64,000 bases of DNA from Thermomicrobiaceae bacterium (GTDB lineage: Bacteria > Chloroflexota > Chloroflexia > Thermomicrobiales > Thermomicrobiaceae). The notes under the pieces were generated by a model. The model made no database searches. It saw only the letters and a program-made list of their open reading frames with translations, and was not told the DNA's origin. Location: contig JADBJL010000075.1 of the NCBI GenBank assembly GCA_014874455.1, forward strand, positions 1-64,000, in the 5' to 3' direction. Of this stretch, positions 35,166-44,745 are shown piece by piece (position 1 is the stretch's first letter; every line of letters begins with the position of its first letter). The position numbers and the translations under genes were made by a program.

Positions 35166-36022
35166 CCTCGCGAACCGCGTGGGAGCGCGTCGTGCTCGCG
35201 CGCCATCCAGCCCGTCCGCATACGCTCGACTACCTCACCGAGCTGCTCCACGACTTCGTCGAGCTGCACGGGGATCGCCACTTCGCCGACGACCCGGCGA
35301 TCGTCGGCGGCATCGGCCGCTTCCGCGGCCGTGCACTGATGGCGATCGGGCATCAGAAGGGGAGTTCCACCCGAGATAACCTGCGCCGGAACTTCGGCAT
35401 GCCTCGCCCCGAGGGCTATCGGAAGGCACTCCGGCTGATGCGCCTGGCCGAGCGCTTCCGCCTGCCGCTCCTCACCTTCATCGACACGCCGGCCGCCGAC
35501 CCTGGTGTCGCTTCCGAGGAGCGCGGCCAGGCGCTCGCCATCGCCGAGAACCTAGCAGCGATGGCCGCGCTCGAGGTGCCGATCGTCAGCGTGGTGATCG
35601 GCGAAGGCGGCAGCGGCGGCGCGCTCGCCTTGGGCGTTGCCGACCGGATCTTGATGCTCGAGAACGCCATCTACGCCGTCGCCTCCCCCGAGGCCTGCGC
35701 CTCTATCCTCTGGCGCGACGCGGCCCGCGCGCCAGAAGCAGCGGAGACGATGCGGATCACGGCGGCCGATCTCCAGAGCTTCGGCATCGTCGACGAGATC
35801 GTACCCGAGCCTGACCCGGCTCACGAGGCTCCCGCTCAGGTGATCCAGCGAGTCGGTGACGCGGTGGAGCGACACCTCCAGGAGCTGCTCGATCGCTGGC
35901 TTTCCGAGGGCATCCACGCCCTGCTCGATGCCCGGTACCACAAGTATCGGCGGATCGGCGCGTGGCGCGAGGACATCGTGAGCGAGATCAGCGGCGGGCA
36001 GACGCGGATCGCGGGGTCGTGA
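35162..36022 (+). CDS. accA: Acetyl-CoA carboxylase carboxyltransferase subunit alpha
   Basis: Partner of AccD. Typical segments are [104 protein letters not shown] and [40 protein letters not shown]. At 286 residues it lacks most of the N-terminal coiled coil of the E. coli protein (319 residues). ATGA overlap with accD points to a 1:1 translation of the two subunits. Confidence 0.96.
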
Positions 36023-36187
36023 ACCCCAGGCTCGCGGCCGTCGATGCCTGCCGCTCCCAGAGGGAACCAGTTCCGCCCACTCCGGACGTGCCGGCAGCGC
36101 CAGGCACTGAAGCCCGCCCGGGAAAGCACCTGCGGGCCGGGGGTGGCAGCCGAGGGGACGGAAGTGATCGACGCTTCGCTGCCGAGG

Positions 36188-36628
36188 TCAGCTCACCGTG
36201 CGGATCGGGATCTGGCGGCTTCGGCTTACTGATGCTTTCGGTAGCCGGACGACGAGTACGCCGTTGACGAACTCTGCCTCGGCATCGTCGGCCCGCACCG
36301 GGCCAGGCAGCGCGAGCACGCGCCGGAAACTGCCGTAGCGCCGCTCGCGCGCAAGCCACGTTCCGTCCAGATCCGGCTCTTTGACTTCGCCGCTGAGTTG
36401 TAGCGTGTCGCCCGTGATCTGAATCTGAACGTCCTCCGGCCGGGCACCGGGGATGACCGCCATCACGATGTAGGCGTCATCGGTCTCGGCGAGATCGACT
36501 GGCACGCCGATGCCACTGACCATCCCAGGCGGTCTGGGCCGGATCATGCTCTCTCGGAAGAGCTGATCCATCAGTTCCCGCAGCGGGAGCAACTCGCCCC
36601 ACGGATCCCAGCGACTCGTCGACATCAT
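36188..36628 (-). CDS. Hsp20/alpha-crystallin family small heat shock protein
   Basis: The 146-residue protein has a short N-terminal arm (WDPWGELLPLRELMDQLFRESM), the alpha-crystallin domain (VPVDLAETDDAYIVMAVIPGARPEDVQIQITGDTLQLSGEVKEP, RRYGSFRRVLALPGPVRADDAEAEFVNGVLVVRLPKA) and a C-terminal IPI-type motif (RQIPIRTVS) that links dimers into oligomers. It holds unfolding proteins for refolding. No CIRCE or other heat-shock operator is recognisable in the 113 bases upstream. Confidence 0.94.
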   Translation of the reverse strand: MMSTSRWDPWGELLPLRELMDQLFRESMIRPRPPGMVSGIGVPVDLAETDDAYIVMAVIPGARPEDVQIQITGDTLQLSGEVKEPDLDGTWLARERRYGSFRRVLALPGPVRADDAEAEFVNGVLVVRLPKASVSRSRQIPIRTVS

Positions 36629-36741
36629 GCACCTTCCTTCGCGTCTCTTCGGCCCGAGTCGACCGCCGACCGGCCCGCGCGCTCGGCCTCCACCCGCGTC
36701 TCGCCCCTCAGCGCAACGGCGGCAGCGGCATCCGTCACGTT

Positions 36742-37884
36742 TCAGCGACCAATCAATCCGAGTGCCTCCGCGACCACCAGATAACGGGCGCGGGGTCGGC
36801 GGCCTTCCTGCAGGTAGCGGTAGACATGGACAAGTCGATCGGCGGTGAAGATGCCGCGATAGCGCCCGTTTTCCACGACCGGAATCGATGGGTGACCGCT
36901 CGCCAGCATCCGCTGGTGAGCATCGTAGACCGAAGTATCGACATCTACGGTGACGACCGTGGGATCCATGACTTCCCGCACGAGCCTATTGTCGCCACTG
37001 CGCACATTGCGGAGGATGTCCTCGCGCCAGAGCATGCCGACGACTCGGCCACCGCTGACGACCGCCACGTCCCTGGGCCCGCCACGCAGCGCGTAGCTGA
37101 GTTCCTGATCCGGCCCCACGCCCCCCATGTCCCAGACGGCGAACTGGCCGACCGGAAGCCGCCGCATCGCGTCTTCCAGCTCGATCAGCCGCGTCTCGAC
37201 CGTGGCGGCACCCAGCAAGAACAGTGCCAGCAGCGGGAGCATCAAGTCACGGAGAACAATGCCAGCCACCAGCAGGGCGAGCGCCAAGAGATACCCTAGT
37301 GAGACCGCGATGCGGGTCGCCACGAGCCGGTCGCTCATCCAGCTCAGCCAGGCACGCAGGACACGCCCGCCGTCCATCGGGAAGGCAGGCAGCAAGTTGA
37401 AGAGCGCCAGCAGCACATTGGCGAGCCAGACGAGGAGCAGCAGGCTACTCGGGCTCGTCTCGCGCGCGACGAGGAGCAGGTCGAGCGGGCTGCGCGCGCC
37501 GCGCCAGAGGAGCGCGCTCAGCAACACGGGCGTCAGGCCGGCCGCCACCACCAGGTTGAGCACCGGGCCAGCCAGAGCCACCATCGCCTCGCGGCGCGGC
37601 GGCAGCGGGAACTGCTCGATCCGCGTCACTCCGCCGATCGGCAACAGCGTGATGTCTCTCACCTCGAGCCCGTAGCGCCGGGCCAGGAACGAGTGGGCGA
37701 GCTCGTGGCCGGCAACGCTGACGAAGATCGCAAGCAGCAGGAAGCCACCGAACAGCGCGCCCACGTACGGGTCGTGCGCTTGCCGGCTCCAGTGCCAGAA
37801 CACCCACAACAGCGCGATGGCCACCGTGGGGTGCGCTCGCACCTCGACGCCACCGATATTCCCGATACGGAAACTCCGCGCCAT
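36742..37884 (-). CDS. Site-2 protease (M50) family membrane metalloprotease with CBS domains
   Basis: An intramembrane zinc protease: His60-Glu61-Leu-Ala-His64 (GHELAHSFLARRYG) in an early helix and the third ligand Asp171 in NLLPAFPMDGGRVLRA. About six hydrophobic segments lie in residues 20-230. Two CBS domains follow (DQELSYALRGGPRDVAVVSGGRVVGMLWREDIL; VREVMDPTVVTVDVDTSVYDAHQRMLASGHPSIPVVENGRYRGIF), as in the SpoIVFB-like group III S2P where CBS domains sense nucleotides. The substrate is unknown; it might clear membrane regulators. It stands alone, downstream of a long leader. Confidence 0.93.
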   Translation of the reverse strand: MARSFRIGNIGGVEVRAHPTVAIALLWVFWHWSRQAHDPYVGALFGGFLLLAIFVSVAGHELAHSFLARRYGLEVRDITLLPIGGVTRIEQFPLPPRREAMVALAGPVLNLVVAAGLTPVLLSALLWRGARSPLDLLLVARETSPSSLLLLVWLANVLLALFNLLPAFPMDGGRVLRAWLSWMSDRLVATRIAVSLGYLLALALLVAGIVLRDLMLPLLALFLLGAATVETRLIELEDAMRRLPVGQFAVWDMGGVGPDQELSYALRGGPRDVAVVSGGRVVGMLWREDILRNVRSGDNRLVREVMDPTVVTVDVDTSVYDAHQRMLASGHPSIPVVENGRYRGIFTADRLVHVYRYLQEGRRPRARYLVVAEALGLIGR

Positions 37885-37995
37885 GCCGACTCACCTATAC
37901 CCGGAGCGACACCGGCCACCTGCCCAGAATATCGGCACCGACGGGCAACGACGATAGTGCTACTTACTGTCTAGAACGCTCGAACCGCGCCCACC

Positions 37996-38029
37996 GTTGC
38001 GGCGCTGCCGCAACGCCTCTAGCATACCA
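37996..38029 (-). promoter_or_regulatory. Candidate promoter and hairpin in the leader of the M50 protease gene
   Basis: Minus strand TGGTATGCT at 38029-38021 resembles the extended -10 seen elsewhere in the window. A perfect 8-bp hairpin with a three-base loop (37996-38014, GTTGCGGC/GCCGCAAC) follows within the predicted leader, about 110 bases before the start at 37884. Confidence 0.35.
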
Positions 38030-38209
38030 GCAAACTCGGAACAGGCATTTCTATTCCCCGCACGGCGACACAGCTTCGGCGATCGCTTTGGTTCACTCAG
38101 CGTGAGCAGTTCCACCGGCCCAAAACCTGGTGCGGACAGCCGTGCCCGCCCATCTGCCACCTTTCCCCAGGCGATGGTGAAACAAGCTGTACGAACGCAC
38201 CCCCTCGAC
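38030..38209. other. Intergenic stretch without recognisable gene
   Basis: This part of the 37885-38370 gap contains only short open frames with no family resemblance and no tRNA-like structure. It separates the divergent M50 protease and pyrB transcription units. Confidence 0.5.
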
Positions 38210-38239
38210 TTGGCATCGCTCCTCCCGTTGCGCTATCAT
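38210..38239 (+). promoter_or_regulatory. Sigma-A promoter for pyrB
   Basis: TTGGCA (38210-38215), 18-base spacer, TATCAT (38234-38239): five of six matches in each hexamer. The predicted leader to the pyrB ATG at 38371 is about 125 bases, long enough for attenuation; I see no clear terminator/antiterminator pair. Confidence 0.65.
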
Positions 38240-38370
38240 CAGCCCTGGGTTCCTCACGGGGCGCTCCCGAACATGCGGTAGTGGACGGCGCGCGGTCACC
38301 GGGCGGTTGCGTCGCGGTTGAACGGAGCTGCCTGATCCTGGCACAGTGAGTCACCGAGGAGGTGTTTTCG

Positions 38371-39363
38371 ATGCCGATTCCCAGGCACATCCTGGAGGTG
38401 CGGCAGTTCGACCGGTCGTTCGTGCTCGAGCTGTTCGAGCGTGCCGAGTCGATGCGATCGACCGCGCGCTCGGGCTTCAGCAGCCGGCTTCACGGCAAGT
38501 TGATGGCCACGCTCTTCTTCGAGCCAAGCACCCGCACGCGGCTCAGCTTCGAGGCAGCCATGACCCGCCTGGGTGGCGGGGTCATCTCGGCAGAGTACGC
38601 CAGTGCCACCTCCTCGGCCGTGAAAGGCGAGACGATCGAGGACACCGCGCGCATCGTCGCCGGGTATGCCGATCTGCTCGTCATTCGCCACCCCCAGTCC
38701 GGCGCTGCAGCCCGCGCGGCTGCCGTGGTCGATGTCCCGGTGATCAACGCGGGCGACGGCGGCAATGAGCACCCAACGCAAGCGCTCCTCGACCTGTACA
38801 CCATCTGGAAGGAACTCGGCCGGATCGATGGGCTGCGCATCGCCCTCGTCGGGGATCTCCGCTACGGCCGGGCGGCCCGCTCGCTTGCCCGGCTCCTCGC
38901 ACAGACGCGCGATACCGAAGTCTTCCTGGTCTCACCGCCGACGGCACGGATGAGCGATGAACTCCGGCTGGCGCTCGTCGCGGCAGGACTGCGCGTGACT
39001 GAGTCGGACGACCTCGAAACCCTTGCCCCCTCGCTCGACGTGGTTTACCAGACCCGCATCCAGCGCGAGCGCTTCAGCGATGTAGCTGAGTACGAGGCGG
39101 CGCGCGGCCGGTACGTGATCGACCCTGCGTTTATGAGTCGCTTCAACCCAAGGGGCGTCCTGCTGCACCCGCTGCCGCGAGTCGACGAGATCCATCCGGC
39201 TGTCGATAGCGACCCGCGCGCGGCGTATTTCCGCCAGGCCCGGCACGGTCTCTACCTGCGGATGGCGTTGCTCGACTGGATCCTCGGTGAGCAGTCGACA
39301 CCGGTGATCAACGCCTATTCGCCCGGTGTCGTCGCTCCGGTCGGTGGCGACTCGGCCTCGTGA
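38371..39363 (+). CDS. pyrB: Aspartate carbamoyltransferase catalytic subunit
   Basis: PyrB condenses carbamoyl phosphate and aspartate in pyrimidine synthesis. Carbamoyl-phosphate binding is shown by FFEPSTRTRLSFEAAMTRLGG, and other motifs are ASATSSAVKGETIEDTARI, DVPVINAGDGGNEHPTQALLDLYTI, GDLRYGRAARSLARLLAQ and HPLPRVDEI. ATG 38371 is chosen because GAGGAGG lies seven bases before it; the GTG at 38362 is too close. Standalone here; other pyr genes are not adjacent. The tail overlaps the convergent CBS-protein gene by 49 bases. Confidence 0.96.
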   Translation: MPIPRHILEVRQFDRSFVLELFERAESMRSTARSGFSSRLHGKLMATLFFEPSTRTRLSFEAAMTRLGGGVISAEYASATSSAVKGETIEDTARIVAGYADLLVIRHPQSGAAARAAAVVDVPVINAGDGGNEHPTQALLDLYTIWKELGRIDGLRIALVGDLRYGRAARSLARLLAQTRDTEVFLVSPPTARMSDELRLALVAAGLRVTESDDLETLAPSLDVVYQTRIQRERFSDVAEYEAARGRYVIDPAFMSRFNPRGVLLHPLPRVDEIHPAVDSDPRAAYFRQARHGLYLRMALLDWILGEQSTPVINAYSPGVVAPVGGDSAS

Positions 39364-40661
39364 GGAGGAATGAGCCGAAGGCGGGAAATGCGCAGGCCAT
39401 CGAGGGCCTCGACGCGAAAGGTGTAGGTGCCCACTGTGACCGCGTCGCCGATTTCTGGCTTGCGGCCGAGACGGCCGAAAACATAGCCACCGATGGTGTC
39501 GAAGTTGGGGTCGTCGATATCGAGGCCGAAGCGCTCGTTGACCTCGTCGATCAGCATCAGCCCGTTGATCAGGACATCGCCGTCGGCGAGCACCTCGACA
39601 TCGGCCTCAGGACGCTCGAACTCGTCCTGGATCTCGCCGATCAGGCGCTCGACGATGTCCTCGAGCGTGACCAGCCCAGCCGTACCGCCGAACTCGTCGA
39701 TCACGATCGCGACGTGGATCCGACGCGACTGCATCGAGCGCAGCAGCTCACCGACGGGCAGGCTCTCCGGCACCGTCAACGGCTGGCGCAGGAGACACCG
39801 CAGGTCGAGTTGGGCCGGTAGGCAGCCATCGCGCATCGCTGAGAACAGATCCTTCACGTGCAGAACCCCGACGATCTGATCGAGCGTCCCCTCGTAGACC
39901 GGATAGCGCGAGCGGCCTTCCTGCGCGATGGTGCGTACGAGTTCGGGCACGCTGACGGTGATCGGAAGCGCGATCATCTCCGTCCGGGGCACCATGATCT
40001 GGTACACCGTGAGATCGCTGAAAAGCAGTACCCGGTGGATCAGCTCACGCTCGCTCGACTCGAGCTCGCCGCGCTCAGCGCTGGTTTCGACCAGCATCTC
40101 CAGCTCTTCGACGGTGTAGACCAGGTGGCGCTCGCTCTCGTAGCGCAGGCCCAGTGGCCGCAACGTTAGCTCCGTCATCCAGTAGATGACGAAGATGACC
40201 GGTCGAAAGACCCAAGAGATCAAGCGCATCAGCCCGGCGGTCAGCAGGACGGTTCCCTCGGCCCGCTGGATGGCGACCATCTTCGGCACTTGCTCCCCGA
40301 AGACGATGTGGAGCAGCGTGATCAGGCCAAAGGCCAGCATGAACGCGAGCGTATGGGAAGCCAGGCGGTGCCATTGTTCAGGCAACTCGCTGAACAGCCG
40401 CCGGAAGAGCGTCGCGAGGGCCGGCTCGCCGAGCCAGCCGAGGCCCAGGCTGGCCATCGTGATACCGACCTGAGCCGCTGAGATGAAGAGGTTCGGGTCG
40501 TCCATAAAGCGGAGGACGTGACGCGCCAGCCGGTTGCCCTGCGCTGCGAGCTGCTCGATCCGTGTCCGTCGAGCGGTGACGAGGGCAAACTCTGCCGCGA
40601 CGAACAGCGCGTTCGCGAGAATCAGGACGACGATGGCAGCGATCAGCAGCGCGTGTGGCAT
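39315..40661 (-). CDS. CNNM/CorC-family CBS-domain membrane protein (hemolysin-type, probable Mg/Co efflux)
   Basis: Domain order: DUF21/CNNM membrane domain with about four hydrophobic segments (ALLIAAIVVLILANALFVAAEFALVTARRTRIEQLAAQGN...AAQVGITMASLGLGWLGEP), a CBS pair (ELIHRVLLFSDLTVYQIMVPRTEMIALPI; GRSRYPVYEGTLDQIVGVLHVKDLF; VAIVIDEFGGTAGLVTLEDIVERLIGEI) and the C-terminal CorC_HlyC domain (DVLINGLMLIDEVNERFGLDIDDPNFDTIGGYVFGRLG). The family is linked to divalent cation efflux or regulation; 'hemolysin' is a historical label. The final residues overlap pyrB. Confidence 0.93.
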   Translation of the reverse strand: MPHALLIAAIVVLILANALFVAAEFALVTARRTRIEQLAAQGNRLARHVLRFMDDPNLFISAAQVGITMASLGLGWLGEPALATLFRRLFSELPEQWHRLASHTLAFMLAFGLITLLHIVFGEQVPKMVAIQRAEGTVLLTAGLMRLISWVFRPVIFVIYWMTELTLRPLGLRYESERHLVYTVEELEMLVETSAERGELESSERELIHRVLLFSDLTVYQIMVPRTEMIALPITVSVPELVRTIAQEGRSRYPVYEGTLDQIVGVLHVKDLFSAMRDGCLPAQLDLRCLLRQPLTVPESLPVGELLRSMQSRRIHVAIVIDEFGGTAGLVTLEDIVERLIGEIQDEFERPEADVEVLADGDVLINGLMLIDEVNERFGLDIDDPNFDTIGGYVFGRLGRKPEIGDAVTVGTYTFRVEALDGLRISRLRLIPPHEAESPPTGATTPGE

Positions 40662-40755
40662 CGCCTATGAGTCGATCTCGCCGCCTGCGAGGGCCGGGGT
40701 TCCCCGCAGAGGCGGCGGACGCCGACAGCGCCCTACGGAGTGAGCCGTACCCGGA

Positions 40756-41922
40756 TCAGGTGCTCGCATAGTACTCCGCGAGTCGTTCACGGGCAATCCG
40801 CCGAAGCTTGCGCAGCGCCTCGTTCTCGATTTGCCTCACCCGCTCACGACTGATGTTGAGCATCGTGCCGACTTCGGCGAGTGTCCTCGGCTGGCCGTCG
40901 GTCAAGCCGAACCTGAGCTGTAACACCAGCCGTTCGCGCGGGCTCAGCACTTCGAGCGCTTCGAGGATATCGCGCCGCATCAAGGACTCCTCAGCGACCT
41001 CTTCCGGTGATTGGGAGACCTCGTCGGCGATCAAGTCACCCAGGCTCGTCTCGTCTTCTTCCGTCAACGGGCGATCGAGCGAGACCGTGCGCTGGGCTGC
41101 GCGAACGATCTGCGCGATCTTCTCGGGCTGGACGCTGAGGGCCTCGGCAATCTCCTCAGGCCGTGGCGGACGACCCAGCTCTTGGGAGAGCTGGGTCATG
41201 ATTCGGTGGTAGCGCGTGATGCTATCGGTCATGTGGACGGGCAGGCGGATGGTGCGGCCCTGATCGGCGATGGCCCGGGTGATCGCCTGCCGGATCCACC
41301 AGGTCGCGTAGGTACTGAACCGGTAGCCACGTCGCCAATCGAACTTCTCGACCGCGCGCATCAGCCCGATGTTGCCCTCCTGGATCAGATCCAACAGCGA
41401 CAGGCCGCGGCCGACGTAGCGCTTGGCGATACTGACGACCAGGCGCAGGTTGGCGCGCACGAACCGCTGCAGCGCCTCCATGTCGCCCGCCTCGATCCGC
41501 TTCGCCAGCTCGATCTCCTCTTCGGGCGTCAGCAGCGGCGCCTCGGCGATCTCGCGCAGGTAGACGCGGAGCGGATCGCTGACCGCAGCCGGCTCTTCGC
41601 GGAGGAGAGCTTCCAGTTCTGGCTCTCCCGGGATCGCTTCCAACGCCTCCGCCTCGGCCGCCTCGATCAGCCCCTCTTCTTCCCCTGCTTCCTCCTCTTC
41701 GGCCTCGGCTTCAGCCGCTTCCACTTCTTCTTCCACCGCCTCCACCAGCTCCGGCTCGAGAACCTCGATCAGTTCCTCACCCTCGCGCGCTTCCGCCTTT
41801 TCCTCCCCATGCTCCGGTCGCTCTGTCACCGGTCGCGCCTCAGATGCCGTCGCATCGGCCGCAGGCGAGTCCTCGCGGCGATGACGTGGGCGTTGTGACT
41901 CTCGCCTCCGGTTCCGGCTCAT
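40756..41922 (-). CDS. sigA: Principal (RpoD/SigA-type) RNA polymerase sigma factor
   Basis: Regions seen in order: 1.2 ([33 protein letters not shown]), 2 ([60 protein letters not shown]), 3 ([40 protein letters not shown]) and 4 ([49 protein letters not shown]). The N-terminal 110 residues hold no region 1.1 but a Glu/Ala repeat-like segment (about residues 40-110) that is extremely acidic. ATG 41922 gives 388 residues. Region 2.4/4.2 sequences are fully conserved, so ordinary TTGACA/TATAAT promoters are expected, in line with those marked in this window. It is not next to dnaG. Confidence 0.93.
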   Translation of the reverse strand: MSRNRRRESQRPRHRREDSPAADATASEARPVTERPEHGEEKAEAREGEELIEVLEPELVEAVEEEVEAAEAEAEEEEAGEEEGLIEAAEAEALEAIPGEPELEALLREEPAAVSDPLRVYLREIAEAPLLTPEEEIELAKRIEAGDMEALQRFVRANLRLVVSIAKRYVGRGLSLLDLIQEGNIGLMRAVEKFDWRRGYRFSTYATWWIRQAITRAIADQGRTIRLPVHMTDSITRYHRIMTQLSQELGRPPRPEEIAEALSVQPEKIAQIVRAAQRTVSLDRPLTEEDETSLGDLIADEVSQSPEEVAEESLMRRDILEALEVLSPRERLVLQLRFGLTDGQPRTLAEVGTMLNISRERVRQIENEALRKLRRIARERLAEYYAST

Positions 41923-42113
41923 CCCAGAATCCTCCACCACCGAGTACTGCTCAGGCACCGCACAGAGGAAGACGAAGCTCGCGGCCGCGCTCGCGATGTC
42001 GCGCACGGTGCACGATCGATCCCTCCCTGCATCACCGTCGAGCTTGGCGCGTTCTGCCCATGACTGTGAGTATACTGTCTGGAGCACAACCGGGCGGATT
42101 CGCGAGGACGACC

Positions 42114-44675
42114 ATGATCCCGACTCGCTTGAGCCTGAGCCAGTTCCTGTGCTACCGCGAGCCGGTGGAGCTCGACTTTCAGGGTATCCGGCTGGCCTGC
42201 CTGTCCGGCGAGAACGGCGCCGGGAAGTCGGCCCTGCTCGATGCGATCACCTGGGCGCTGTGGGGAAAGGCGCGCAGCAACGCCGACCATGAGCTGCTCT
42301 CGCTGGGCGGCCAGGAGATGTGGGTCGAGTTCTCGTTTCTCCTCAACCGCCAGGAGTACCGGGTCATCCGCAAGCGCACCATCGCTGCTCCGGGAAGCTC
42401 AGGTCGGCTCCTGCTCGAGCTGCACGCCCGCGACGGCGAGCAGTGGCGCGTGCTCACCGGAAACAGCGTGCGCCAGACGCAGAGCGTGATCGACCGGCTC
42501 CTGGGCATCGACTACGAGACGTTCATCAACTCCGCCTTCATCCTGCAGAACCGGGCCGACGAGTTCACCACCAAGACACCGGCCGAGCGCAAGCGGGTGC
42601 TCGGCGAGATCCTGAACCTGGGCGAGTACGACCAGTACGAGCGGCTGGCCCGCGAGGAGCGACGGCGCTGCGAGCAGGAGATCCTCGTCATCGAGCGCGA
42701 TCTGGAGGAGATCGCGAGCTACCTCGAGACCCTGCCCCAGCTCGAGGCTGAGGTCAGCGAACGACGCAGCCGGGTCGAGCGGCTGCGCGCCCAACTCGAT
42801 GACCTCCGCCAGCGCCGCGACGAGGTCGTCCGGAGCCTCGACCTCCTCGCGGTGGCCGAGCGTACCGTCGAACAGCACACCCGCCAGGTGGAGCGCCTCG
42901 GATCGCACATCCGGGAACGCGAGCGCCAGCAGGCCGAGCTCTGCCAGCGCGTCCGCGGTCATGAGGCTGTACTAGCTCGTGCTGGCGAGATCACAGCGCG
43001 CTTCGAGCGCTGGCAGCAGCTTCGCCGAGCGATGGACGACTTGAATCAGCGGCTGCGGGAGCGGCAAGCCCTGCTCGCGGCTGAGCGTCGTCTGGAAGAC
43101 GGGATCCAGCGGGAAGTGCACTGCGTCGAGCGCGAGCTCCACGCCTGCATACAGCAGATCGAGCGGTGCGAGCGGGAACTGGCGCGGCTCCCGGCCCTGG
43201 AAGGAGAACGCGACCGGCTGGCTCAGGCGCTGGGATCGCTCGGCGACCTCGACGGCCAGATGCAGCAGCTCCAGGCGCACCTCCAGGAGCTCCAGAGCCG
43301 CCGCGGCGAGCTCCAGGCCGAGCGCCGGCGGCTCAAAGAACAGATGCAGGAACTCAAGGAGAAGATCGACCGGCTCGACGCGATCGACGCAGCCTGCCCG
43401 GTCTGCCTGCGGCCGCTGGCCGAGCACGAGCGAGGCCGGCTGAAGGCCGAAATCGAGGCCGAGGGCCGGGCACTCGGCGACGCGTTCCGCGCCAGGCGGG
43501 CGGAGATCGAGCGCATCGATGCCGAGCGCGGGCAGCGCGAGATGGAGCTAAAGCGACTCCAGCACTCGCGTGCGCAGCGCGACCACCTGCGCCAGGAACT
43601 GGCCAGGGTCGAGACGCAGCTCGCTGGCCTGGCCGAGCGACGAGTCGAACTCGACCGTTACCTGGCCAAGCGCCAGGAGCTGGCGGAGGCACTCGAGCGG
43701 GGCCTGCCGGGAGCCGAGCTCCGTGCCGAGCTGGAGAGCGTGCGCCAGAAGCTCGCCGCCATCCCCTACGACGAGCGCGAGGAGCGGCGGCTCACCCAGG
43801 AGCTGGAGCAGGTGGCCGGTGCCGAACAGGAGTACCAGGCGCTCCAGCAGGCCTCACTCGCCGCCGAGCTCGAGCGCCGGCAGCTCGCGTCGCTGGAGGA
43901 GCAGCTCGCGACCGACCGCGCGGAGCTCGAACGGCTGCGCCGCGAGATCGAGGCACTCCAGGGCCAGATCGAGCGGGCAGCTCCCCTGCGCGAACAGCAC
44001 GACCAGCTCCAGGCCAGGATCCAGGAAACCGAGCAGGCGCTCCACGACGAGCAGGCGGCGCTGGGCCGAGCGCAGCAGCGGCTCGAGGACGCGTACGCGC
44101 AGCGCGCCTACGCCAGCGAGCTCGAAGCGCAGCGCCAGCGGCTCCTCGCCGAGAAAGGGATCTACGAGGAACTGGTCACCGCCTTCGGCAAAGGCGGGAT
44201 CCAGGCGATGATCATCGAGAGCATCGTCCCGGAACTTGAGGAACGGGCTAATGCGCTCCTCGCCCGGATGCCGGGCAACGCCATGCACTTGGAGTTCCGC
44301 ACCCAGCGCCAGCGCCGGAGCGGTGACGGTCTGATCGAGACGCTCGACATCGTCATCAGCGACGAGGCCGGCCGGCGGCCATACGAGCTCTACAGCGGCG
44401 GGGAGATGTTCCGCATCAACTTCGCTATCCGCGTCGCGCTGAGCATGCTGCTGGCGCACCGGGCCGGCACCCGGCTGGAGCTGCTGGTCATCGACGAGGG
44501 ATTCGGCACTCAGGACGCGAAAGGGCGCGAGGGTCTCGTGCAGGCGATCCGGGCCATCGAGGACGAGTTTAAGATGATCCTCGTGATTACCCACATCGAC
44601 GAGCTGAAAGACCAGTTCCCCACCCGGATCAACGTGGTCAAGACACCGCAGGGGTCACAGGTCTTCGTCACCTAG
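42114..44675 (+). CDS. sbcC: SbcC/Rad50-type SMC-like ATPase
   Basis: The 853-residue protein has Walker A at residues 32-39 (GENGAGKS), long coiled coils with Glu/Arg/Gln-rich heptads, a zinc hook Cys428-Pro-Val-Cys431 at the apex, and a C-terminal head with signature [24 protein letters not shown] and Walker [24 protein letters not shown]. With the SbcD/Mre11 nuclease it processes hairpins and double-strand breaks. SbcD is not in the window. Conserved IRVALS and EGFGTQD favour the archaeal/Chloroflexi-type Rad50. ATG 42114 is preceded by GAGG. Divergent from sigA over a 191-base gap. Confidence 0.92.
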   Translation: MIPTRLSLSQFLCYREPVELDFQGIRLACLSGENGAGKSALLDAITWALWGKARSNADHELLSLGGQEMWVEFSFLLNRQEYRVIRKRTIAAPGSSGRLLLELHARDGEQWRVLTGNSVRQTQSVIDRLLGIDYETFINSAFILQNRADEFTTKTPAERKRVLGEILNLGEYDQYERLAREERRRCEQEILVIERDLEEIASYLETLPQLEAEVSERRSRVERLRAQLDDLRQRRDEVVRSLDLLAVAERTVEQHTRQVERLGSHIRERERQQAELCQRVRGHEAVLARAGEITARFERWQQLRRAMDDLNQRLRERQALLAAERRLEDGIQREVHCVERELHACIQQIERCERELARLPALEGERDRLAQALGSLGDLDGQMQQLQAHLQELQSRRGELQAERRRLKEQMQELKEKIDRLDAIDAACPVCLRPLAEHERGRLKAEIEAEGRALGDAFRARRAEIERIDAERGQREMELKRLQHSRAQRDHLRQELARVETQLAGLAERRVELDRYLAKRQELAEALERGLPGAELRAELESVRQKLAAIPYDEREERRLTQELEQVAGAEQEYQALQQASLAAELERRQLASLEEQLATDRAELERLRREIEALQGQIERAAPLREQHDQLQARIQETEQALHDEQAALGRAQQRLEDAYAQRAYASELEAQRQRLLAEKGIYEELVTAFGKGGIQAMIIESIVPELEERANALLARMPGNAMHLEFRTQRQRRSGDGLIETLDIVISDEAGRRPYELYSGGEMFRINFAIRVALSMLLAHRAGTRLELLVIDEGFGTQDAKGREGLVQAIRAIEDEFKMILVITHIDELKDQFPTRINVVKTPQGSQVFVT

Positions 44676-44745
44676 GCACGTCGCACGCGCCGCGAGAAAG
44701 GCCTGCCGGGTATATACTTATCGTACGAGCGAACGGCGGGTCGAG

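Noticed and set aside
36629-36741. Possible CIRCE or other heat-shock operator before the Hsp20 gene
   Set aside because: No TTAGCACTC-type inverted repeat is present.
42114-44675. Reading the SbcC-like gene as a second SMC
   Set aside because: It has a Cys-x-x-Cys zinc hook instead of a globular hinge and a Rad50-type head.
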